Of a stretch of DNA of 64,000 nt, positions 8,964 to 18,441 are shown in pieces. Under the pieces are notes generated by a model that made no database searches, had not been told where the DNA came from, and saw only the letters and a program-made list of their open reading frames with translations. Both the position numbers and the translations under genes were made by a program. The first letter of the stretch is position 1, and every line of letters begins with the position of its first letter. The DNA lies in NCBI RefSeq assembly GCF_020329485.1, contig NZ_JAGKJI010000036.1, forward strand, positions 46,017 through 110,016, written 5' to 3'. Source of the stretch: Bradyrhizobium cenepequi. Its GTDB lineage: Bacteria > Pseudomonadota > Alphaproteobacteria > Rhizobiales > Xanthobacteraceae.

Positions 8964-9869
8964 ATGAGCCGAACCGGACTGACGGAGTATGAGGCTGCGG
9001 TCGCTGTCGCAAAGCACCGAAACTTTCGCGCAGCGGCTCTCGAATTGGGTACTTCCCCCACGTCGCTGAGCAGCACCATCCGCGCTCTCGAGGCCCGGAT
9101 CGGCGTGCAGCTTTTCAACCGAACGACCAGAAGCGTGGCTTTGACGGCGACGGGCGAAACGTTCATCAGCCGGGTCTCGGCTTCGGTGACGGAGATCCGC
9201 CAGGCGATTGAGGAAGCGCAGGGCAAGGCCCAAGAGCCGAGCGGCACGCTTCGCATCAACAGTTCCATCAGTGCTGCCCACGAGATCCTTCTTCCGTTGA
9301 TCGCCGAATTCCTTCGCCGATATCCGGCGATGACCGTCGATCTCGTCACGGAAACACGCCTCGTCGATATCGTTCTCAAGGGCTTCGATGCCGGGATCCG
9401 TGTTCACGACTCGGTGCCAGCCGACATGGTTGCCATACGTTTGGGATATTCATTGGATTTCACCGTGGTCGGCTCGCCCGACTATCTAGCACGGCATCCG
9501 GCCCCAACCACGCCGGCCGAACTCATGAATCATTGCTGCATCCGCGCGCGCTGGGTTTCAGGCGGCATCTATCGCTGGGAAATTGGCGGCGGAGCCGAGA
9601 AATTCGACCTAGATGTGCCCGGCAACATCATTCTGGATGACCAGTCCCTGATACTGAAGGCGGCACGGGCCGGGCTCGGCCTCGCTTGCATCGCCAATGC
9701 GTTCGCACGGGACGCCATTGTGGCGGGCGATCTCATTCCCGTGCTTGAGGACTGGAAGGCATCGCCGGCTCCTCTGAGCCTCTATTATCCGCGCAGCCGA
9801 CATCCGGCGAAGGCGCTACAGGCTTTCGTGGAAGTGATTCGTGGCGCCCGAGCTACGGCCGCCGGGTGA
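8964..9869 (+). CDS. LysR-family regulator, divergent from the SDR-SDR-OYE operon
   Basis: This is a 301-residue LysR regulator. The N-terminal winged HTH spans residues 1-65 (YEAAVAVAKHRNFRAAALEL, then LEARIGVQLFNRTTRSVALT) and is followed by a complete periplasmic-binding-like effector domain. The 92-base gap to the oppositely oriented SDR gene would hold its operator, so it very likely controls that operon. Its 3' end overlaps the convergent LysR gene by 54 bases. Decayed relatives of the same regulator lie at 13130-13812 and 22954-23106. Confidence 0.9.
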   Translation: MSRTGLTEYEAAVAVAKHRNFRAAALELGTSPTSLSSTIRALEARIGVQLFNRTTRSVALTATGETFISRVSASVTEIRQAIEEAQGKAQEPSGTLRINSSISAAHEILLPLIAEFLRRYPAMTVDLVTETRLVDIVLKGFDAGIRVHDSVPADMVAIRLGYSLDFTVVGSPDYLARHPAPTTPAELMNHCCIRARWVSGGIYRWEIGGGAEKFDLDVPGNIILDDQSLILKAARAGLGLACIANAFARDAIVAGDLIPVLEDWKASPAPLSLYYPRSRHPAKALQAFVEVIRGARATAAG

Positions 9870-10793
9870 TGCACGCTCCCGGATCAGATCGACGAGCGCT
9901 TGCAGCTTCCGCGGAATATGCCGCCGCCCGGCGAAGTAGAGCGACAGGCCGGGAAAGGGCGGCGTCCACTCGTCCAGCAGCTGAACCAACCGCCCCGCTG
10001 CGATGTGCGGCCTCGCGCGTCCCTCCTCGATATGGGCCAGGCCGGCGCCCTCGAGTGCGGCCGAAAGGATGAGGTCGGTCGAATCGAGGATTAGGTTGCT
10101 GCGCACATCGATGCGCATCGTCTCCCCGCGCCGTTCGAATTCCCAGCGATAGAGCCGGCCGCTCGCGAGCCGCATGCCGACGCAGATATGTTCGAGCAGG
10201 TCGGCGGGCACGGAGGGTAACGGGCGGCCCGTCAGGTAGGACGGCGCCCCGACTACGATCATCCGCAGCCGCGGGAAGATGGGCACGGCGATCATGTCCG
10301 GTGGGATCGCATCGGCCAGTCGTGCGCCGGCATCGAAGCCCGCCCCCGTGATGTCCACCAGCGCGCTCTCGGTAACCACCTCGACTGTCACCCTCGGATA
10401 TCGCCGGGCATATTCGAGGATGATCGGATGCAGCATCATGTGCGCGGCACCCGGCGATGTATTGATAAGCAACCTGCCCGATGGCTCGTTCGCGTGGGCG
10501 CCGACCTCGTCCATCGCGCGCTCGATCGATCGGAGCGCCGGTACGATCTCCGTCACGAACAGTTCGCCGGCGGCGGTGAGCGATACGCTACGCGTCGTCC
10601 GGTTGAATAACCGAGCCGCCAGCCGTTCCTCGAGGGCCGCGACGGCATGGCTCAGCGCAGAGGACGACGCGCCCAGCTCCCGCGCGGCCGCACGGAAGCC
10701 GCCATGCCTAGCCACGGCGGCGACCGCCTCAAGTTCGGCCAAGCTGGCCCTCATTGCGCGATCTTTCTCATCAGTCTGTTCCAAATTGTCCAT
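9816..10793 (-). CDS. Second LysR-family regulator, divergent from aldehyde dehydrogenase
   Basis: This LysR regulator has up to 325 residues; a start at residue 14 (position 10754, MRASLAELEAVAAV) fits the usual family N terminus better. The HTH is around FRAAARELGASSSALSHAVAALEERL-type sequence, followed by LFNRTTRSVSLT, with a full effector domain. It faces away from the aldehyde dehydrogenase at 10852 across a short gap and is the likely regulator of that gene pair. It is a paralogue of the LysR at 8964, with which it shares a tail-to-tail overlap. Confidence 0.88.
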   Translation of the reverse strand: MDNLEQTDEKDRAMRASLAELEAVAAVARHGGFRAAARELGASSSALSHAVAALEERLAARLFNRTTRSVSLTAAGELFVTEIVPALRSIERAMDEVGAHANEPSGRLLINTSPGAAHMMLHPIILEYARRYPRVTVEVVTESALVDITGAGFDAGARLADAIPPDMIAVPIFPRLRMIVVGAPSYLTGRPLPSVPADLLEHICVGMRLASGRLYRWEFERRGETMRIDVRSNLILDSTDLILSAALEGAGLAHIEEGRARPHIAAGRLVQLLDEWTPPFPGLSLYFAGRRHIPRKLQALVDLIRERASPGGRSSGATNHFHESL

Positions 10794-10851
10794 CTTCTCA
10801 GATCGGGATCATCGGCCCAGATGCAAGCCATCATCCCCCGAGGAACTACGC

Positions 10852-12267
10852 ATGCGACAGATCACGCAAAACTATGTCGACGGAGCCTTCCAGCCAGTCT
10901 CAGACGGCGAGGAAGCGCCTCTGTTCAACCCGGCAACCGAGGAGCAGATCGGCACCGTCCGTCTGTCGAACGTCAATGACGTGAACGCCGCGGTCGCGGC
11001 GGCCAAGCGCGCCTTCACACGTATATCGGGCACACCGCCTGCAGAGCGCGCCGAGATGCTGCGGCGCCTGTCCGTCGCCGTCAGCGTGAACGGAGACCGC
11101 ATGGCGGAAACGATGCGGGAGGAATATGGTGCGCCGTCCTCGTTCGTCGATTTTAGTGCTCGTCGCGCCGGATCGGTGTTCCTCGACATGGCGGCGACGC
11201 TGGAAAGCTTTGCCTGGCAGCGCCGCATCGGAAGCGCCGAGGTCGAGATGCGGCCGATCGGAGTCGCTGCCGCGATCACGCCATGGAATAGCAACTACGG
11301 CTTCATCTGCGGTAAGCTCGCCACCGCCATCGCCGCCGGCACGTCGATTGTCATCAAGCCGTCCGAGATGAGCGCGCTGCAGACGCAGGTGCTGACGGAA
11401 GCGCTGCACAAGGCCGGACTGCCCGCTGGCGTGCTGAACATCGTCAATGGCTCCGGCGCGGTTGCCGGTGCCGCGCTGACCGCCCATCCCGACATCGCCA
11501 AGATCAGCTTCACCGGCTCCACCGTCACCGGCCGCGCCATCCTACAGTCCGCTGCCGAGACGATGAAGCGCGTCACGCTCGAACTTGGCGGCAAGGGCGC
11601 GCAGATCATCCTCGACGATGCCGATCTGGAGGCTGCCGTGGCGCAGGTGCTTGCGAGCGGGTTCATCAACAGCGGGCAGGCGTGCATCGCCGGCACCCGC
11701 GTCCTAGTGCCGGCCCGCCTGATGCCCGAGGTGCGGGACCGGCTCGTCGCCGGCCTGGCGGATTGGCCGGTGGGTCCCGCGAGCGACCCGGCGTCGCGGA
11801 TCGGACCGATGGTCAGCCGCAAGCAGTGGGAACGCGTGCAGTCCTATATCCGGCTGGGCACGCAGGAGGGCGCCACCATTATCGCGGGCGGCGAAGTCCG
11901 TCCGGCCGGCCTCGACCGCGGCTGGTTCGTCCGCCCGACGCTCTTCGCGGACGTGGACAATGCAACGCGGATCGCGCGCGAGGAGATCTTCGGGCCGGTC
12001 CTTTGCGTCATTTCCTATGATAACGACGAGGATGCAGTCAGGATCGCCAACGACGCCGACTATGGGCTACAGAATTTTGTCCTGGGCGGCGATCCGGAAC
12101 GCACCTGGCGCGTGGCCGCCCGACTCGAGTCAGGCCGCGTGACGATCAATGGCGCAGCACACGAACCGCTCGCCCCATTTGGCGGCTGCAAGCAGTCGGG
12201 CATCGGGCGGGAGTTCGGCGTCTTCGGCCTCGAAACCTTTCTTGAGCCGCAGGTGGTGCTGACGTGA
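10852..12267 (+). CDS. NAD(P)-dependent aldehyde dehydrogenase
   Basis: This is a 471-residue aldehyde dehydrogenase from an ATG preceded by CGAGGA. The same frame stays open for 191 codons upstream, but that extension is antisense to the LysR gene and not protein-like. The active site is complete: N146 in TPWN, E244 in LELGGK and C278 in SGQACIAG; EEIFGPVL is also present. It oxidises an aldehyde to the acid. The following SDR gene begins inside its stop codon region (4-base overlap), so the two are one operon, suggesting alcohol to aldehyde to acid oxidation under the divergent LysR. Confidence 0.9.
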   Translation: MRQITQNYVDGAFQPVSDGEEAPLFNPATEEQIGTVRLSNVNDVNAAVAAAKRAFTRISGTPPAERAEMLRRLSVAVSVNGDRMAETMREEYGAPSSFVDFSARRAGSVFLDMAATLESFAWQRRIGSAEVEMRPIGVAAAITPWNSNYGFICGKLATAIAAGTSIVIKPSEMSALQTQVLTEALHKAGLPAGVLNIVNGSGAVAGAALTAHPDIAKISFTGSTVTGRAILQSAAETMKRVTLELGGKGAQIILDDADLEAAVAQVLASGFINSGQACIAGTRVLVPARLMPEVRDRLVAGLADWPVGPASDPASRIGPMVSRKQWERVQSYIRLGTQEGATIIAGGEVRPAGLDRGWFVRPTLFADVDNATRIAREEIFGPVLCVISYDNDEDAVRIANDADYGLQNFVLGGDPERTWRVAARLESGRVTINGAAHEPLAPFGGCKQSGIGREFGVFGLETFLEPQVVLT

Positions 12268-12995
12268 GCGCCGTCGTGCTCGTGACCGGAGCCAACAAGG
12301 GCCTCGGCAAGGAAGTCGTGCGACAGTTGGGCCAGCGCGGCCTGGTGACCCTGCTCGGCAGCCGCGACGCGGATCGCGGCGAGGCCGCTGCGGCGGAACT
12401 GCGCGCGGAGGGAATCGACGTCGAGCGGGTCGCCGTCGACGTGACGAGCGACGAGAGTGTGGCCGCCGCCGCGGCGCATATAGGACGAACGCGCGGACAT
12501 CTCGATGTCCTGATCAACAACGCCGGCATCCTGCGCAGGATACCCACCCTCGAGACCACCGTAGACAACATGCGCGAGACATACGAGACGAACGTCTTCG
12601 GCGTTGTCCGCATGATCGAGCACATGATGCCGCTGCTGGCGCGCTCGGCGGCGCCGCGGATCGTCAATATCGCCAGCACCAGCGCGTCGTTGACTCTCAC
12701 CGACGACCCCTCGACGCTGTTCGGTCAGTCGGACACCATCGTCGCTTATGCTTCGTCGAAGACTGCGCTACTGATGATGACCCAACATTACGCCAACGCA
12801 TTCCAGCGCAGCGAAGCGCATCAACATTTCAGAATCAACAGCGTCACGCCCGGTCATATAGCCACCGACCTCAACGGCCACGCTGGGACCCGGACTGTAG
12901 AGCAAGGCGCGCGTGTCGTGGTCGAGTTCGCGACCATCGCCGATGATGGCCCAAGCGGCGGATTCTTCAACGAGGATGGTCCGCTGCCCTGGTGA
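12264..12995 (+). CDS. SDR-family carbonyl reductase-like oxidoreductase
   Basis: This 243-residue SDR starts at a GTG that overlaps the aldehyde dehydrogenase stop (GTGA). The cofactor motif is TGANKGLG near residue 8, the NNAG motif is in INNAGILRR, and the active site has an S in NIASTSA and YASSK. The insert between the catalytic Ser and Tyr and the N-terminal sequence resemble the carbonyl-reductase type. It is translationally coupled to the dehydrogenase and probably supplies or removes its aldehyde substrate. Confidence 0.88.
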   Translation: MSAVVLVTGANKGLGKEVVRQLGQRGLVTLLGSRDADRGEAAAAELRAEGIDVERVAVDVTSDESVAAAAAHIGRTRGHLDVLINNAGILRRIPTLETTVDNMRETYETNVFGVVRMIEHMMPLLARSAAPRIVNIASTSASLTLTDDPSTLFGQSDTIVAYASSKTALLMMTQHYANAFQRSEAHQHFRINSVTPGHIATDLNGHAGTRTVEQGARVVVEFATIADDGPSGGFFNEDGPLPW

Positions 12996-13129
12996 CTGCG
13001 CAGTAGAGTCAAAGGCGTGATCTTTGTTCGCTAGTCGCTGAGTACATAGCGCAACTGTCCGGCGGCCGCCGCTTCATGCGTTCATGGCGTCGGACAAGAA
13101 TGCCAAGCCGAGACGAGACACGGCCGCTT

Positions 13130-13812
13130 TTGGTGCGAGCTACTCGTCCAGAATCTGCGCGCCGGCACATTCAGTTTTTCCCTCCCGTTCGAACTCCCAA
13201 CGACAGATACCGCGGGCGGGTCATTTTGCTCGGGTACAGGGGTGGTGCATACGATCATGGGGGCGCCGGTTCAGGATGTCGCGCAAGATAGTCCGGTGAA
13301 CCAACCACAGAGAAATCAAACGAAAAACCGAACGGCACGGCGACAATGTCGCCAGGAACGGAGTCCACCAGCCGTGTCCCGGAATCGAATTCTTCCAGCA
13401 CGATATCACCGAGGCGGCTATCGGTGACTAGGTCGATCTTCATCGTCGAATTGAGGCGGAGATAGAATAAGCGGCGAGAGGATTTCGTGGCCGGCCGTCC
13501 GACCTATTGATGCGCAGCGCGCCGCTCGGCTGGCAGGCGTGCCCCTGCGGGGCGGCTTCTGCGATGTCGGCCACAAATGCTACCCGCGATTGATGAGCAT
13601 CTCGCCTGCAAGCTAAGCGTCGCGCTGCGGGTCGTTCTTTGAAAGAGCAGCGCGACGATCCGCGCCTCAAGCCCGCGACGTGGGCTGTTGACTGCGGTTC
13701 GCGACATGGCCAGCTCCTCGGCCGTGGCGCGAAAGTTGCGGTGCGTCGCCACCGACATCGCGGCTTCCAGTTCGATCGGTCCCGTCTGGCACGTTGTCCC
13801 GGCTTTCAGCAT
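13130..13812 (-). pseudogene. Broken LysR regulator (third copy)
   Basis: The minus strand keeps pieces of a LysR regulator in different frames. The HTH segment IELEAAMSVATHRNFRATAEELA is near 13800-13730, and the effector-domain segment DLVTDSRLGDIVLEEF through VVGSPDYLARHPEP is at 13440-13256. RWEFEREGK follows further down. The order and wording match the intact regulator at 8964-9869. Where the sister remnant at 22954 has ATG, this copy reads ACG, so even the start codon is lost. It is not functional. Confidence 0.85.
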
Positions 13813-14655
13813 GGCTCATGCTGATTTGTCGATCTAACTGGATCAATCTACCCGGCCTACTTCCGACCCAAAAATGAGAAAGGCACAATGGCTCATGGAT
13901 GTTAGCCTTGTTCGGAAACGCACTCTGGTGACGAGTTCGTTCTCGAGCCTGACGAGGCGACCGTGAAATTCGTAGGCACAGGAAGGCGCGGCCGTGGTCG
14001 TCCGGTCCATGGTCTGGCTGAAGCCGCAGTTCGCAGGTTGAAGCAGTCGCCGCGACCCCGCGGAAGTCGATCGGACGCTGGAGCAGATCGCGACGTTTGG
14101 TAAGGCAGAGCCGGCACGCTCGCGCATTGGCGCCGAGAGGGTCTGCGTTGTAGCTTCTGCGCGGATCGAACTCGTTTTCGACCACCATAAACTTGTCCCG
14201 GCGGTGCCAGCGATTCCAGCCCCGGCACTATTGTCTCCAGATCGGAGGGCGAGGGACCGCTTCGTTCTGAGGCGATGAAGATCGCAGGTGATCGGCCGCG
14301 GCGTGGCGAGACGATCATGCATTCAGCATGCAATCCGCTCTTGGAGAGCAAGTTCGAGGATCGAGTTTGTGATGACCGCGCACCGTGCTCGCTCGCACCC
14401 TGGATACTTGTCCTCCGAAAGGGCTTCGAGACTGCCGATGAGGTCGATTAAGAATCCGGAGACCAGCAAACCAGTCTTCCCACCGCAAGTCGACCAGCTT
14501 CACAATACTGCTTTTTCGCGTGGGCGTCGGAATGGGGAGCGGAACGACGCCCTCTTCGTATGCCATGTTTCCAGCAGAGCTGGCTTCGAACCTCCGAACA
14601 AGCGATGATTTTCCGTCTGATCTATGCGGGGAACAAATCTAGAAGACGTTTGTTC
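13813..14655. other. No intact gene; decayed coding DNA
   Basis: There is no complete gene between the broken LysR and the P450. On the minus strand, around 14480-14340, one frame reads GFLIDLIGSLEALSEDKYPG and then NSILELALQERIA, which has protein character and could be the end of the sensor part of an AraC-like regulator. It breaks off at a stop and I cannot assign it. The other frames look random. Confidence 0.4.
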
Positions 14656-15921
14656 TCACGGACGCACTCTGAGCCGCACCGGAAGCGCCTCATAGCCCCT
14701 AATGAAGCTCGAATAAGCACGCTTTGGTTCACCAACGACTTCGATGCGGTCGAAGCGTTTCAGAATTTCCTCCCAGACAATCTGGAGCTGAAGTTCCGCA
14801 AGCCGCAAGCCGACGCAGCGGTGAATGCCGAACCCGAACGACAGGTGTTTTCTAGGCTGCGTGCGATCGATGATAAAACTGTCGGGATTGTCGATGACTT
14901 CCTCGTCCCGGTTGCCTGAGACATACCACATCACCACGCGATCGCCCTTCTTGATCCGCTTACCTCCGATTTCGGTGTCCTGGAGCGCGGTTCGCCGCAT
15001 GTGGGCGGCAGGCGATTGCCACCGGATCACTTCGGGAACCATACTGTCGATCAATTCGGGCTGGGTCTGCAGCTTGCGATACTGATCCGGGTATTGGTGG
15101 AAGGCGACGACGGACCCGGTCATCGTGTTGCGGGTGGTATCATTACCGCCGAGGATCAATAGAAAGATGTTGCCGAGTAGATTGGCATGGTCCATGTGTC
15201 GCGTTGCATCGTGGTGCGCCATCATCGACAACAAATCGTTACGAATCTCAGCGTTGACGCGCTCGTTCCAAAGTCGGGTGAAATAAGTACCGCATTCCTT
15301 TAACTCCGCCTGGCGCTGCTCTTCGGATTCGAAGATCATGCTTTTCGGCAAGGCTGTCAGGAGATTGGACCAGCGTGTGAGTTTCCGTCTCTCTTCCCAC
15401 GGGAAGTCGAACAGCGTCGCCAGCATCTGCGTTGTCAGCTCGATCGATACCCGATCGACAAAGTCGAACGTCTCGTTCTTGGGCAGGGCATCGAGTACGT
15501 TACCGGCGCGCTCCCGGATAAGACCTGCCAGTTCGCTGAGATGAGCCGGCGTGAACATTGGCGCCACTGCCTTGCGCTGCGCCGAATGTCGCGGCTCATC
15601 CATGGTGATGAAACTGGGCAGTTCGAGTGGGTTGTCGCGAATCATGACGCCGCCAAGGCTCAGGTCCGACGAAAAGATGCTGTGGTTGGTCTCGACGTGC
15701 ACGATGTCGTTGTACTTGGTGACCGACCAGTACGGTTCGATGGGTGCATTGGTGCAGTAGTGTACAGGCTCCTCTTTCCGCATGCGCTCGAAATACGGCC
15801 ACAGCGTATCGGTGCTGAACAGCTTGGGTGCACCTGGATGAAAGTCCTTCAGAGGCATCGCGTAGGCCTCTTCGCGCGCGGCCTGAAGCCGTTCTCGGGC
15901 GATCTCGATCAGGTCGTACAT
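14656..15921 (-). CDS. Cytochrome P450, CYP153-like
   Basis: This 421-residue bacterial P450 has the oxygen-activation helix GGNDTTRNTMTG, the ExxR motif in PEVIRWQ, the heme loop FGFGIHRCVG with the cysteine ligand, and RLAELQLQIVWEEILKRF after it. The IRWQSPAAHMRRTA and VVMWYVSGNRDEE segments are typical of the CYP153 family, which hydroxylates the terminal carbon of alkanes, fatty acids or related chains. It needs ferredoxin and ferredoxin reductase; neither is found in the window. The gene stands alone between decayed DNA and the alpha/beta hydrolase at 16125. The P450 assignment is certain; the subfamily is likely. Confidence 0.92.
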   Translation of the reverse strand: MYDLIEIARERLQAAREEAYAMPLKDFHPGAPKLFSTDTLWPYFERMRKEEPVHYCTNAPIEPYWSVTKYNDIVHVETNHSIFSSDLSLGGVMIRDNPLELPSFITMDEPRHSAQRKAVAPMFTPAHLSELAGLIRERAGNVLDALPKNETFDFVDRVSIELTTQMLATLFDFPWEERRKLTRWSNLLTALPKSMIFESEEQRQAELKECGTYFTRLWNERVNAEIRNDLLSMMAHHDATRHMDHANLLGNIFLLILGGNDTTRNTMTGSVVAFHQYPDQYRKLQTQPELIDSMVPEVIRWQSPAAHMRRTALQDTEIGGKRIKKGDRVVMWYVSGNRDEEVIDNPDSFIIDRTQPRKHLSFGFGIHRCVGLRLAELQLQIVWEEILKRFDRIEVVGEPKRAYSSFIRGYEALPVRLRVRP

Positions 15922-16124
15922 CTCTGCCTCTCCTTAATCTTAACGCGGGCGCCGGTAAGAGCGGGTCCAATGAGGGTGAGCTGCCTGCGTCAACCTACGG
16001 CTGCGATACGACGGTGAGCGCATTAAGCTATGAAAAGACTTCAATGCAGGCGAGCTCCCAGTCGCATAACATCCTCTCACGATGTGAAACGCGCGCGGCT
16101 TTTTCCTTGTGACATCATCAACAG

Positions 16125-16907
16125 CTACGGAACTGAGGAGACTTGCGCGCGGCAAAACTCCTCCAACATGGAATTGATTTGAGTGGGCGCTAGTGCAGTT
16201 GCGAAGTGTCCGACTCCTACCGTTTGGCCGGTTTTGAGTTGCGGACAGAGCTCTCGGAAGCGATGTAGGTCTACGACGATGTTGTCCGAAGCGATATACG
16301 CAACGGGTATTCTAAGTGAAGCGGCCGCAGCAGTCGCATCATAGCGAAAGATGTGATTATCGAAGGCCGGTGCTAGGACATGCTGCGGAGTACGGCTCAT
16401 CAATCCGCAGATCCGTGATCTCACATTTGTGTCATCACTTGGGAGGAACATAAGTTGCTGCAACGTTTCGAGTGCAGCTAAATAATCTGGCCCAAATAGA
16501 GCATGTGCGATTGGCCGCAGACTCTTGACGAAGTTGACGGTCGGAAACACGACGCTGTCGATCAATACTGCTGCCGCCACATATTCAGGACATCGAGCCG
16601 CAAACTGCAAGGCAACCGTCCCGCCCATGCTATGACCCACAACAATATGCTTAGTAGGAGCCAACTCTCGGCACAGGTGAATCAAGTCGTCAACGAACTC
16701 TTCGGTATCATAGTTTTGAATCGGCGCATCGCTACCGCCGTGCCCCCGGAGATCTACGGCTATTGTCCGTCTGACGCGGGAAAAGTATGCCTGTTGGAAA
16801 CTCGTATGATCACAGCACCAGCCGTGGACAAATAGCATGGGAGCGGGCGCACCGCGGCCTTGATCTTCGTAGTAGAGTGAAACGTTGCCTCGAGTAAAGT
16901 TCGGCAT
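16125..16907 (-). CDS. Alpha/beta-fold hydrolase
   Basis: This 260-residue alpha/beta hydrolase has the oxyanion motif LFVHGWC near residue 25, DLRGHGGSD, and the nucleophile elbow VVGHSMGGTVAL around residue 93. A late acid and GVGHFA carry the catalytic histidine. It resembles small-molecule esterases and C-C hydrolases. There is no signal peptide. It lies upstream of, and in the same direction as, the P450 but about 200 bases away. A truncated decayed copy is at 3893-4253, so this gene was duplicated within the island. Confidence 0.88.
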   Translation of the reverse strand: MPNFTRGNVSLYYEDQGRGAPAPMLFVHGWCCDHTSFQQAYFSRVRRTIAVDLRGHGGSDAPIQNYDTEEFVDDLIHLCRELAPTKHIVVGHSMGGTVALQFAARCPEYVAAAVLIDSVVFPTVNFVKSLRPIAHALFGPDYLAALETLQQLMFLPSDDTNVRSRICGLMSRTPQHVLAPAFDNHIFRYDATAAAASLRIPVAYIASDNIVVDLHRFRELCPQLKTGQTVGVGHFATALAPTQINSMLEEFCRAQVSSVP

Positions 16908-17719
16908 GAGAGATTCTCGTGTACGTGCTGATTGCGGCCGATCGACAACAAATTCGGCAGACTAGCGGCTCGCAATTGAACGCGGTGAAGTTGCGGTCGC
17001 CTGATAGATTGAGCTGTTAACAGCGCGAATGATAGAACGTTCTTGCTCCGGCAAGGTGCTCATCAAATGTCACGCAAAGAACAGATGGTCGTGGATGCCT
17101 TGCTCGATGTAGCCGAGCTGAATCGTCTCGCAAATCGAGTACTGCGCCTGACGTTGACCGAGTCAGCTACCGCGTCTCGATTGAGCCCGGGCAAGAGGCC
17201 TCGGTGCCGAGCGCAGCCGGCTTTCGACGCCGGAATGCTAATCGGTAACATATGCCTCGGGTGACCGCTTCCCGATCGATGCGCGCGCTCGTATGCGCTC
17301 AATTTGGTGACCGCTCGAGTACATCTGGGAATTCTGTGTGCCAAAGCTTGCAATTTCGGCGATATCAGAACTCATGTTGTTTTCTAGAACAAGGAATGAG
17401 GCTCATCGACCTTTGATTCCCAGCCAAGTGGCCAGCGGACAACAAAAGCATGGCCGGCAAGAGGCGGCAACATCAGCCGGCTTCGAGTTCGGACTCCAGA
17501 TCCGACAGAAACGCCTCCACTAGTGGGGCTCAACCATGCTGTCGTCGACCTCCTGGGAAAACCGCGCTCTATCGGCTTGAGGAGATTTCATCTGCGGTGA
17601 GCATAAGCTCGCGCATCTAAGCCGCTCCATTGCACTTGAAACCAAGATCCTTCGATCCGAAACACTCTCGTAGTGCTGCCGCGAGCAGATGGTGGTGAAG
17701 GGAATCGTGAGGAGCCAAC
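16908..17719. other. No intact gene
   Basis: This is 0.8 kb without a credible gene. An ATG at 17279 on the plus strand opens with MRALVCAQFG, which is how many zinc-type quinone oxidoreductases begin, but the resemblance ends after about ten codons. If real, it is a scar of a lost oxidoreductase gene. Confidence 0.4.
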
Positions 17720-18358
17720 ATGTATCGCCATTTCGGGCCGGGGGCCGTCATGATCGAAGCGGGCATTGGCGGATTGTCTGCCGCTGGAGCGGTTTCTTCC
17801 TATCTTAAGGAAATCCTCGTTCTTGAGCGCGACTCGCTTTCGCCCTTAGCTATTTCGCGCGCAGGCGCTCCTCAGGGTTGGTATCCGCATCTTCTGTTCG
17901 CCGGCGGACTGCAGGCGTGCGGGGAGATATTTCCTAGATTCCACAGGAATCTCGCGAATGGCGGCGCCATTTCCGTCAACGGTTTCCGAGGTATTCGCTA
18001 CGAACGAAGGGCGAGCGGTGCTCTACAGCAACGCAATTGTGGCGAGGCGATCCTCTGTGCCTCACGGCCGCTGATCGAGCACGCGCGGCGGCATCATGTC
18101 GCCAAAATCGCTAACGTCACGCTGCCATCGCAACACCACAGGATAGAAATCGTGCCGACCGCCGGCCGTCGGTCAGGAACGAGAGCAGTGCAAGGCGAGC
18201 TGCCGCTGTCGAAGCAGATCTCGTGGTCGACGCGCCCAGTCGTGGCGCGCCGACGCTCGCACTGCTCAGCGCGCTCGGTTGGGAACCGCCGCTCGAGACC
18301 GTTTTCTGCGCCGATATTGGCCACACTCCCCGCTTGTTCGATCTGTGGGCACGCCGTT
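17720..18358 (+). pseudogene. Frameshifted FAD-dependent monooxygenase
   Basis: The first frame begins with a flavoprotein dinucleotide-binding motif (EAGIGGLSAAGAVSS, then LVLERD). It continues with GTPQGWHPH-like AGAPQGWYPHLL and SRPLIEHARR, as in the geranylgeranyl-reductase/halogenase-like branch of FAD monooxygenases. After about codon 165 the sense passes to another frame, which reads ADLVVDAPSRGAPTL and LSALGWEPP up to a stop at 18358. The second half of the protein is missing. This is a dead gene, just upstream of the resorcylate-type decarboxylase. Confidence 0.8.
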
Positions 18359-18441
18359 GAACGGACAAATCCTAGTCACATGCGACAAGCCGCCACTGAG
18401 TTGCTCCGGTGAGCGCAGCGAAAGAGGAAAGAGAGGCAGTC

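Noticed and set aside
10279..10851. Possible 191-codon N-terminal extension of the aldehyde dehydrogenase
   Set aside because: It is antisense to the LysR gene at 9816-10793, has low-complexity Ser/Ala/Arg content, and the family start with an RBS is at 10852.
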